In this document: positions 15,242 through 22,380 of the stretch, piece by piece
Numbering within the stretch: position 1 is the stretch's first letter
Layout of the letters: every line of letters starts with the position of its first letter
NCBI GenBank assembly: GCA_003490025.1
Contig: DNJC01000100.1
Location: forward strand, 1-28,345
Reading direction: 5' to 3'
Source: Geobacter sp.
GTDB taxonomy: Bacteria; Desulfobacterota; Desulfuromonadia; Geobacterales; Geobacteraceae
DNA: 28,345 bases
The notes under the pieces: generated by a model
What the model saw: only the letters and a program-made list of their open reading frames with translations
The model's database searches: none
What the model was told of the DNA's origin: nothing
Made by a program: the position numbers and the translations under genes

Positions 15242-15814
15242 GCTAGAGCTCTGCGACACATACCGGCACGGCGCCTGCGCCGGACGGCGGCGATGCTCAT
15301 CGGGGCGGCGCTCGCACTCTTCCCGTCGACGGAGCCGCGTGCGGATCTCCCCCAGGAGTACCAGGTGAAGGCCGCCATGGTCTTCAACATCGCAAAATAC
15401 GTCGAGTGGCCGACGGAGAGCCTCGCCGCCGGCTCCTCTCCTCTCATCGTCTGCAGCATCGGCCGCGGGCCGTTCGCCGCGGCGCTGGAGCGTTACCAGG
15501 GGAAGACGGCCATGGGGCACCCTCTCGCCCTGCGGCGGCTCGCGCCGGGGGAGGAACCGGGGGAGTGCCATGTCCTGGTCATCAGCGGGATAGAGAAACG
15601 CTACCTGGCGGGGATACTGGAGCAGGCACGCAAAAGGCCGGTCCTTTCGGTGAGCGACCTCCCGGACTTCGCCCAGGCGGGAGGGATCATCGGCCTGGTC
15701 GAGCAGGAAGGGAAGGTCCGTTTCGAGATCAACATGAAGACCGCCAGGCAGTCGAGGGTGAAGATCAGCTCGCAGCTCCTCAAGCTGTCGAGGATACTGA
15801 GGGAGGGCGAGTGA
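15239..15814 (+). CDS. YfiR-family (DUF4154) periplasmic protein
   Basis: 191 aa from the proposed CTG start. Residues 1-35 form a signal peptide with a long basic n-region and a cut near PRA-DL. The mature part is a textbook YfiR domain: EYQVKAAMVFNIAKYVEWP (40-58), ICSIGRGPF (70-79), HVLVIS (111-116), PVLSVSDLPDFAQAGGIIG (134-152) and FEINMKTARQSRVKISSQLL (162-181). In Pseudomonas YfiR binds the periplasmic part of the cyclase YfiN and represses it. The gene for a YfiN-like protein follows with a 1-nt overlap, so the same partnership is likely. Only two cysteines occur, C72 and C110, at the position of the first YfiR disulfide; the second pair known from Pseudomonas is absent. No YfiB lipoprotein is encoded here; the TonB receptor takes the neighbouring place. 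Confidence 0.85.
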   Translation: MARALRHIPARRLRRTAAMLIGAALALFPSTEPRADLPQEYQVKAAMVFNIAKYVEWPTESLAAGSSPLIVCSIGRGPFAAALERYQGKTAMGHPLALRRLAPGEEPGECHVLVISGIEKRYLAGILEQARKRPVLSVSDLPDFAQAGGIIGLVEQEGKVRFEINMKTARQSRVKISSQLLKLSRILREGE

Positions 15815-17973
15815 TGGGGCGCCCGGGCGAGAACTACATCAGGAACCTTCCGCTGCAGCGAAAGCTGATGGTGATCATCATGCTCTGCTGCGGCGTCACC
15901 CTCATGGCCGCCTCCCTGTTCTTCGTGGCCCGGGAGGTGAAGGTGCTCTACCGCGCCCAGCAGGAAGACCTCCTCTCCTTCGCCGACATGATCGGCAAGA
16001 ACGTCGCCTCGGCCCTGGTCTTCAACGATCCCGCGTCGGCGCAGGAGACCATAAGGCCTCTCATCGTGAAGAAGTCGATACTGGCCGCGTACGTGGTGAG
16101 CCGGGACGGCCACCTCTTCGCCCGCCACGTCGCGCCGCAGGCGGACGTCGGCTCCCTCGCGCTGGAGAAACTCCCGCGCGAGGCTGCTCCCGCCGAGATC
16201 CTGAAGGCGGTGGACCGGATCCGGGAGGAGGTGCGCGGCTCCATACTCACCGGCCGCGCCAGCCTGGTCAAGCCGATCTACGTCGATTCGGACCAGGTCG
16301 GAACGGTGGTGATCCACGCCAGCACCACCGGATTTCTCAACAGCCTGCGCTGGACCGTCCTGGCGACCCTCCTCTTCATGACCGTCGCCTTCGTCGCGGC
16401 GTACATCTTCTCGGCCTGGCTGCAGCAGATGGTCTCGGCCCCGCTCCTGAAGCTTCTCGCCGTGATGAAGGAGGTCTCCGGCAGCAAGAACTTCGCCATC
16501 CGGGCGCAGAGGCCTTCGAGCGACGAGATCGGGCTTCTTTACGACGGTTTCAACGAGATGCTCTGCGAGATAGAGGAGCGGAACCAGATCCTGAGGCAGC
16601 GGCAGGCCCACCTGCAGCAGCTGGCGCACTACGACCCCCTGACCCGCCTGCCGAACCGGACCCTCTTCTACGACCGCCTGGCGCAGGCGCTCTTCCACGC
16701 GGACCGGGCGAAGGAGGTGATCGCCGTCATCTTCATCGACCTGGACCACTTCAAGGACGTCAACGACACCCTGGGGCACCGGACCGGGGACCTCCTCCTG
16801 GTCGAGGTCGCCAACCGGCTCTCCACCGTGGTCAGGAGCTGCGACACGGTGGCGCGGCTGGGGGGGGACGAATTCACCGTCTTCGCCCAGAACATCGACT
16901 GCGCCCATAACGCCTCGATCGTCGCCGAGAAGCTCCATTGCCTCTTCGCGGCTCCCTTCCGGCTCGGCGCCAGCGAGATCTACGTCACCGCCAGCATCGG
17001 GATCACCCTCTTCCCCAACGACGGCAAGACGGTGGACGAACTCCTGATGAACGCGGACATCGCCATGTACCACGCCAAGTCGTGCGGCAAGAACGTCTTC
17101 AAGCTGTTCGACAAGAGGATGAACGAGCACGCCAGCGAACGGGTCACGCTCATTTCCGACCTGCGGAGCGCCATCGAGCGCGAGGAGTTCGCCCTGCAGT
17201 ACCAGCCCAAGGTCGATCTCCTCTCCGGGAAGGTGACGAGCGTGGAGGCGCTGGTGCGCTGGATGCACCCGAGGCTCGGGCTCCTGGCGCCGGACCGCTT
17301 CATACGGCTCACCGAGGAGAGCGGGATGATCGTCGAGCTGACCGACTGGGTGCTGCGAAGCGCCTGCCTGCAGGCGAAGGCGTGGCGGGAGGCGGGTCTC
17401 CCGCCGGTCCGGGTGGCGGTGAACATCTCCCCGTACCATTTCCAGCGTCAGGACGTGAAGCGCTCCGTCTGCTCGGCCCTCGCCGCGACGGCGCTCGATC
17501 CCTCCCTTCTGGAGGTGGAGATCACCGAGTCGGCCCTGATGCAAAACGACGAGTACACCTGCAGGGTGCTGGGGGAGCTGAGGGAGATGGGAATCACCGT
17601 CTCGGTCGACGATTTCGGCACCGGCTACTCCTCGCTCAGTTACCTGCACCGGTTCCCGATCAACACCCTGAAGATCGACCGGACCTTCATCCTGAACATG
17701 ATGAAGAGTTCGGAGGACCAGGCCATAGTCACCGCAATCATCGCCATGGCCAAGAGCCTCAAGATGCAGATCGTGGCGGAAGGGGTGGAAACGGTGGACC
17801 AACTGGAGATGCTCAAGGGGGAGGGGTGCCACCAGATCCAGGGGTTCCTGGTGTCGCGCCCCGTGAACGCCGAGCACGTCACCCAGTTCTTCAACGACGA
17901 CAACCACTTGCGGCAGCACGGAAGTAACCCTGCGGGGCCGCCCGGGGCTTTCCCCTCGGCGGCGACCCGCTGA
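15814..17973 (+). CDS. YfiN-like membrane GGDEF-EAL protein (c-di-GMP synthesis/breakdown)
   Basis: 719 aa. A transmembrane helix at about 18-38, a periplasmic CHASE8-like domain at 40-178 and a second helix at 180-202 are followed by HAMP (203-255), GGDEF (about 270-435) and EAL (about 445-700). The cyclase site is intact (GGDEF 350-354) and carries the product-inhibition I-site RSCD (341-344) at the correct 5-residue distance. The EAL site also looks intact: EALVRW from 478, VNISPYHF, EITES and DDFGTGYSS. It may therefore be bifunctional, unlike Pseudomonas YfiN, which lacks EAL. The layout of periplasmic sensor plus HAMP matches control by the YfiR protein encoded just upstream (TGATG overlap). 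The start has GGGAGGGCGAG before it. The ATPase two genes on carries c-di-GMP-binding motifs and is a plausible target. Confidence 0.9.
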   Translation: MGRPGENYIRNLPLQRKLMVIIMLCCGVTLMAASLFFVAREVKVLYRAQQEDLLSFADMIGKNVASALVFNDPASAQETIRPLIVKKSILAAYVVSRDGHLFARHVAPQADVGSLALEKLPREAAPAEILKAVDRIREEVRGSILTGRASLVKPIYVDSDQVGTVVIHASTTGFLNSLRWTVLATLLFMTVAFVAAYIFSAWLQQMVSAPLLKLLAVMKEVSGSKNFAIRAQRPSSDEIGLLYDGFNEMLCEIEERNQILRQRQAHLQQLAHYDPLTRLPNRTLFYDRLAQALFHADRAKEVIAVIFIDLDHFKDVNDTLGHRTGDLLLVEVANRLSTVVRSCDTVARLGGDEFTVFAQNIDCAHNASIVAEKLHCLFAAPFRLGASEIYVTASIGITLFPNDGKTVDELLMNADIAMYHAKSCGKNVFKLFDKRMNEHASERVTLISDLRSAIEREEFALQYQPKVDLLSGKVTSVEALVRWMHPRLGLLAPDRFIRLTEESGMIVELTDWVLRSACLQAKAWREAGLPPVRVAVNISPYHFQRQDVKRSVCSALAATALDPSLLEVEITESALMQNDEYTCRVLGELREMGITVSVDDFGTGYSSLSYLHRFPINTLKIDRTFILNMMKSSEDQAIVTAIIAMAKSLKMQIVAEGVETVDQLEMLKGEGCHQIQGFLVSRPVNAEHVTQFFNDDNHLRQHGSNPAGPPGAFPSAATR

Positions 17974-18019
17974 GGGGGCGCGGGCGGACTCCTTGAGCCG
18001 CCGCAGCAAAGGTGACGAG

Positions 18020-20104
18020 ATGCCCGTATCGAGCTGGAACCGTCTACTGTCGCTGTCGCTGGTCCTGTCGGCCCTCTTTCTTTGCGCCGCGCAGGCTCCC
18101 GGCGCCGCCTCGCCCGGCGCGCGGGGTGCGCAGCGGCTGGAGGGGCGCCAGGCCGTCGCGCTCTCGCCGGACGCCGATCTGAAAAAGGAGTGGGTGGACC
18201 GGGGAGAGGGAGGCGCCGCCGGGGAGGAGCGGGACGAGCTTCTGCGGCCCTGGGCGGGGGTGGACGAGAAGCGCTCGCGCCCGAGCTGGACCATCTTCGC
18301 GGGGGTCGTTGCCTTCCTTGGCGGGGGGCTCCTTCTGGTGGTCGGGTACTGGAACTACGTGCTGCAAAAGATGGTGCAGGGACGCACCGCCTCCCTTGCC
18401 CAGGAGCTCGAGGAGCGGCGCAAGGCCGAGGAGGTCCTGAAAGAGCTGACCGGGCGGCTCGAGGAGCTGATCGGGGAGCGGACCGCCGAACTGGAAAGGG
18501 AGATCGGCGACCGCAGGAGGTCCGAGGAGGCGGCCCTCTCCAGCGAGAGGCTGTTCCGGGAACTGTTCCAGAACATCGCCGATCCCGTCTACATCTCCGA
18601 TGCTTCGGGGCGGATCCTGGCCGCGAACCAGCAGGCGGTCAGGGAACTCGGCTACCCGGAAGAGGAACTGCTGGCGCTCATGGTGCACGACCTGGACGTG
18701 ATCTACCACAACGACGAGCGCCTGGCGGGGAAGTTTCGCGAGTTCACGGAGAACTCCCCGCTCACCTTCGAGTCGGTGCACCGGCGCAAGGACGGCTCCT
18801 TCTTCCCGGTCGAGGTCAACGCGCTGCTGATCGACTTCAACGGGAGCCCCTGCGTCATGGGGGTCGCCAGGAACATCTCGGAGCGCAAGAGGGGGGAGCA
18901 AGAGCGCCTGAAGCTCGAGAAGCAGCTCCTGCACGCACAGAAACTGGAGAGCCTGGGCGTTCTGGCGGGCGGCATCGCCCACGACTTCAACAACATCCTC
19001 ACGGCCATCGTGGGGAACGCGGATCTCGCCCTGATGCGGCTCGCCCCCGACTCCCCGGTCCGCGACAACCTGCAGCGGATCGAGAAGTCCGCCCTGCGCG
19101 CGGCCGACCTGGCCAAGCAGATGCTCGCCTACTCGGGGAAGGGGCGTTTCCTGATCGAACGGGTCGACCTGAACCGGCTCCTGGAGGAGATGCTCAACAT
19201 GCTGGAGCTCTCCGCCTCCAAGAAGGTCCTGCTCAGGTTGAACCTCACCCGCCTTTTGCCGACGGTGGAGGCGGACGCGAGCCAGTTGCGCCAGATCGCC
19301 ATGAACCTGATCCTGAACGCCTCTGAGGCGATAGGGGAGAAATCCGGGGAGATCACCGTCTCGACCGGCTCCCTGTTCTGCGACCGCGCCTACCTGAACG
19401 ACGCCTGGTTCGACAAGAACCTCCCGGAGGGGCTTTACGTCTTCCTCGATATAGCGGATAATGGCTGCGGCATGGACCGGGACACGCTCTCCAGGATCTA
19501 CGACCCCTTCTACACCACCAAGTTCACCGGCCGGGGACTCGGCATGGCGGCGGTCCTCGGTATCGTCAGGGGGCACAAGGGGGCGATCAAGATCGACAGC
19601 GAGCCGGGGGCCGGGACCACGATCAGGATCCTCCTCCCGGCCGGCGCGCTCCCCAGCGAGGAACCGGCGCGCGAGGCGGAAGAGGACCGGTGGCGGGGGC
19701 GCGGCAAGGTCCTGCTGGTCGACGACGAGGAGACGGTGCGGGCCATCGGGAGCGAGATGCTGCGCGAGCTGGGGTTCGAGGTGCTGACGGCGGACGACGG
19801 ACGCGAGGCGCTGGAAACCTTCCGCAGCTCTTCGGAGATCTCCTTCATCATCCTCGACCTGACCATGCCGCACCTGGACGGCGAGCAGACCTTCGTGGAA
19901 CTGCGAAAGCTCGACCCGGGCGTCAGGGTGATCATGTCCAGCGGCTACAACCTCCAGGAGGTCAACCACCGGTTCGCCGGCAAGGGACTGGCCGGGTTCA
20001 TCCAGAAGCCCTACAACCTCTCGGCGCTGCGCGCCGTGGTGAAGCAAAGCCTGGCACGGGTCGGGGCGACCTCGCGGCAAGATGAAAAGGAAGAAAGCCC
20101 ATGA
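18020..20104 (+). CDS. Hybrid sensor histidine kinase (PAS-HisKA-HATPase-REC)
   Basis: 694 aa. A signal peptide or first helix (about 7-28), a short periplasmic stub (30-88) and a transmembrane helix at 90-113 lead to a coiled coil (120-175), a PAS domain (about 178-290), the dimerisation/phosphoacceptor helix with H321 in GGIAHDFNN, an ATPase domain with N433 (NLILNASEAI), DNGCGMD (480-486) and GRGLGMAAV, and a C-terminal receiver with phospho-aspartate D613 (IILDLTMP) and K663. Kinases beside TonB-YfiR genes often have a periplasmic solute-binding domain; here only about 60 residues remain, suggesting its loss. The ATG at 18020 has AAAGGTGA upstream; a TTG at 17993 is in frame but weak. It ends with an ATGA overlap into the ATPase gene. 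No output response regulator is encoded in this operon. Confidence 0.9.
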   Translation: MPVSSWNRLLSLSLVLSALFLCAAQAPGAASPGARGAQRLEGRQAVALSPDADLKKEWVDRGEGGAAGEERDELLRPWAGVDEKRSRPSWTIFAGVVAFLGGGLLLVVGYWNYVLQKMVQGRTASLAQELEERRKAEEVLKELTGRLEELIGERTAELEREIGDRRRSEEAALSSERLFRELFQNIADPVYISDASGRILAANQQAVRELGYPEEELLALMVHDLDVIYHNDERLAGKFREFTENSPLTFESVHRRKDGSFFPVEVNALLIDFNGSPCVMGVARNISERKRGEQERLKLEKQLLHAQKLESLGVLAGGIAHDFNNILTAIVGNADLALMRLAPDSPVRDNLQRIEKSALRAADLAKQMLAYSGKGRFLIERVDLNRLLEEMLNMLELSASKKVLLRLNLTRLLPTVEADASQLRQIAMNLILNASEAIGEKSGEITVSTGSLFCDRAYLNDAWFDKNLPEGLYVFLDIADNGCGMDRDTLSRIYDPFYTTKFTGRGLGMAAVLGIVRGHKGAIKIDSEPGAGTTIRILLPAGALPSEEPAREAEEDRWRGRGKVLLVDDEETVRAIGSEMLRELGFEVLTADDGREALETFRSSSEISFIILDLTMPHLDGEQTFVELRKLDPGVRVIMSSGYNLQEVNHRFAGKGLAGFIQKPYNLSALRAVVKQSLARVGATSRQDEKEESP

Positions 20105-22365
20105 ACGAATTGATCATAAGTCTGAAGACCGGCGACAGGATACAGGGGAAGCTGACCCGCTCTTTCAGGAACAACGATACCGACGTCGAGGTGCTGGTGA
20201 GCGACGCCAGGGAGAAGCTCCTCTTCTCCCTGGACGAGATCTGCTACATCCGCTTCCTGAAACCTCCCGCCGCCATCACGGCCGGCGAGCCGGCGACGGT
20301 CGAGGAGGTGCAGACCATCGCCGGGGAGACCTTCCGGGTCGCCGTCTTCGACAACTGGAACTTCATCAAGGGGTTCATCGGTCTGCTGGAGGACGAGGTG
20401 GAGGAGTACCGGACCATCTTCTTCACCGAGAGCGCCGTGCGCTACCGCCAGGAGGCGCGCTACACCGGGGAGATCCTGAAGGAGCGGGGACTGGTGACCA
20501 ACGGGACGCTGAAGGACACGCTGAAGGCCCAGGAGGAGCAGCGGCGCCGCGGCAAGGGGGAGAAGGGGGAGAAGGGGGGGGAAGGCGCCATCCTGCTCGA
20601 CGAGGCGGTGACCGAGAGCAGCGGGCCGAGCGAGGCCGAGCTGCGCCACACCAGGGTGGGCGACATACTGGTGGAGGCGGGCCTGGTGAGCCGCGAGCAG
20701 GTCGAGGCCGCCTTCAAGAGCCAGAAGGGGAAGAAGCTCCAGGTCGGGGAGATGCTGATCATGAAGGGGCTGATCTCCGAGGAGCAGCTCCTCTCCGCGC
20801 TGGCGACCAAGTTCCGTCTCCGCTTCGTGGACCTGGAGACGGTGATTCCCTCGGACGCCGCCCTGCAGGCCATCTCCGAGGGGCTCGCCACCCGTCTCAA
20901 CGTCTTCCCGATCTCGCTCGAGGGCCGAAAGCTCGTGGTCGCCACCTCCGCCCCCACGGACCTCACCATCGGGGACAACCTCCGCTTCTCGACCAACTGC
21001 GCCACCGAACTGGTGGTCGCCCCCTCGAAGCAGATCGCGGCGGCGATCGAGAAGTACTACCGCAACCGGGTCGAGACGGTGGACACGCTCCTGAACTCCA
21101 TGAAGGGCGAGGCGGAGACGGTCACCGTCGAGGAGGAGGTGGACGACGCGCGCCTTCTCTTCGAGCCGGATTCCAAGATCATCTCGCTGGTGAACCGCAT
21201 CCTGGTCGACGCCTACAAGCAGGGGGCTTCCGACATCCACTTCGAGCCCGGGATCGGGAGCGAGCCTTTGGGCATCCGCTACCGGATCGACGGAGAGTGC
21301 GTCTCGGCCCACAAGGTCGCCTCGTCGTACAAGGGGGCGATCTCGGTCCGCATCAAGATCATGGCCGACCTGAACATAGCGGAGCGGCGCAGGCCGCAGA
21401 GCGGGAAGATCCTGCTCCGCTACCGGCAGCAGATGCTCGAGTACCGCGTGGAGATCACCCCCATGGTGGGGGGGCGGGAGGCCGCCGTGCTCAGGCTTCT
21501 GGCCGCGTCGAAGCCGCTCCCTCTGCACGAGCTGGCGCTCGGGCCGTACAACCTTGGGAGGTTCATGGGGATCCTGGACAAACCGCACGGCATCATCCTC
21601 TGCGTCGGGCCGACCGGTTCCGGCAAGACCACCATGCTGCACTCGGCCCTGGGGCACATCAACTCCCACGAGAGAAAGATCTGGACCGCCGAGGACCCCG
21701 TGGAGATAACCCAGAAGGGGCTTTGCCAGGTGCAGGTGAACCACAAGATCGGGTTCACCTTCGCCGAGGCGCTCCGCTCGTTTCTGCGGGCCGACCCGGA
21801 CGTCATCATGATCGGGGAGATGCGCGACGCGGAGACCGCGAAGATCGCCATCGAGGCATCCCTCACCGGGCACCTGGTTTTCAGCACCCTGCACACCAAC
21901 AGCGCCCCCGAGGCGGCGGTGCGCCTGATCGAGATGGGGATGGACCCCTTCAACTTCAGCGACGCGCTCCTGGGGATCGTGGCCCAGCGGCTGGCGAAGA
22001 GGCTCTGCAAGCACTGCAAGAGGCCTTCCCGCAAGAAACAGGAGATCTACGACGAGGTGGTGGGCCAGATCGCCGCCATCTCCGGCAACCAGCCGGAGCT
22101 GGTGCCGAGCTTCCAGGAGGCGAACATCATGGAGGCCACCGGCTGCGACGAGTGCAACGGCTCCGGGTACAGGGGGCGCATCGCCATCCACGAGCTGATG
22201 GTGGGGAGCGAGGGGGTCAAGATCGCCATCAGGCGGGAGAAGGCGATGGACGAGCTGAGGGCCATCGCCATGTCGGAAGGGATGTGGACCCTGAAGATGG
22301 ACGGCCTCATGAAGGTGCTGAGCGGCGACACGGACCTGGAGCACATACTCAAGGTCTGCATGTAG
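20101..22365 (+). CDS. GspE/PilB-type secretion ATPase with MshEN c-di-GMP-binding motifs
   Basis: 754 aa cytoplasmic hexameric motor of the type II secretion/type IV pilus family. Residues 1-100 form a small beta-rich domain (LKTGDRIQG start) I cannot name with certainty. Residues 185-208 and 214-237 are two 24-residue MshEN motifs separated by 5 residues, the arrangement that binds c-di-GMP in MshE. A third such motif stands alone at 121-144, before a Lys/Gly/Glu linker. The ATPase core has Walker A GPTGSGKTT (503-511), the Asp box TAEDPVE (529-535), Walker B DVIMIGEMRD (567-576), the His box STLHTN (595-600) and a zinc tetrad C636, C639, C682, C685. All catalytic elements look intact. The start overlaps the preceding kinase gene (ATGA). 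No pseudopilin, platform or secretin genes are nearby, so its partners are encoded elsewhere. Confidence 0.92.
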   Translation: MNELIISLKTGDRIQGKLTRSFRNNDTDVEVLVSDAREKLLFSLDEICYIRFLKPPAAITAGEPATVEEVQTIAGETFRVAVFDNWNFIKGFIGLLEDEVEEYRTIFFTESAVRYRQEARYTGEILKERGLVTNGTLKDTLKAQEEQRRRGKGEKGEKGGEGAILLDEAVTESSGPSEAELRHTRVGDILVEAGLVSREQVEAAFKSQKGKKLQVGEMLIMKGLISEEQLLSALATKFRLRFVDLETVIPSDAALQAISEGLATRLNVFPISLEGRKLVVATSAPTDLTIGDNLRFSTNCATELVVAPSKQIAAAIEKYYRNRVETVDTLLNSMKGEAETVTVEEEVDDARLLFEPDSKIISLVNRILVDAYKQGASDIHFEPGIGSEPLGIRYRIDGECVSAHKVASSYKGAISVRIKIMADLNIAERRRPQSGKILLRYRQQMLEYRVEITPMVGGREAAVLRLLAASKPLPLHELALGPYNLGRFMGILDKPHGIILCVGPTGSGKTTMLHSALGHINSHERKIWTAEDPVEITQKGLCQVQVNHKIGFTFAEALRSFLRADPDVIMIGEMRDAETAKIAIEASLTGHLVFSTLHTNSAPEAAVRLIEMGMDPFNFSDALLGIVAQRLAKRLCKHCKRPSRKKQEIYDEVVGQIAAISGNQPELVPSFQEANIMEATGCDECNGSGYRGRIAIHELMVGSEGVKIAIRREKAMDELRAIAMSEGMWTLKMDGLMKVLSGDTDLEHILKVCM
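20554..20581 (+). repeat. Tandem 9-nt repeat inside the ATPase gene
   Basis: AAGGGGGAG occurs twice and a third unit reads AAGGGGGGG, ending in a run of eight G (20574-20581). It encodes the flexible K-G-E linker between the third, isolated MshEN-like motif and the main pair. Being in units of nine, whole-unit changes would keep the frame, but slippage in the G run would not. Confidence 0.7.
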
Positions 22366-22380
22366 AGCCCGTGCCGGCGG

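Noticed and set aside
15601..18294. 897-codon antisense open frame across the YfiR and cyclase genes
   Set aside because: Spans several real genes on the other strand, has low-complexity composition and no ribosome site.
20011..22344. 777-codon open frame antisense to the ATPase gene
   Set aside because: High-GC shadow of a well-supported gene; the translation is Arg/Pro/His/Val-rich with no family match.
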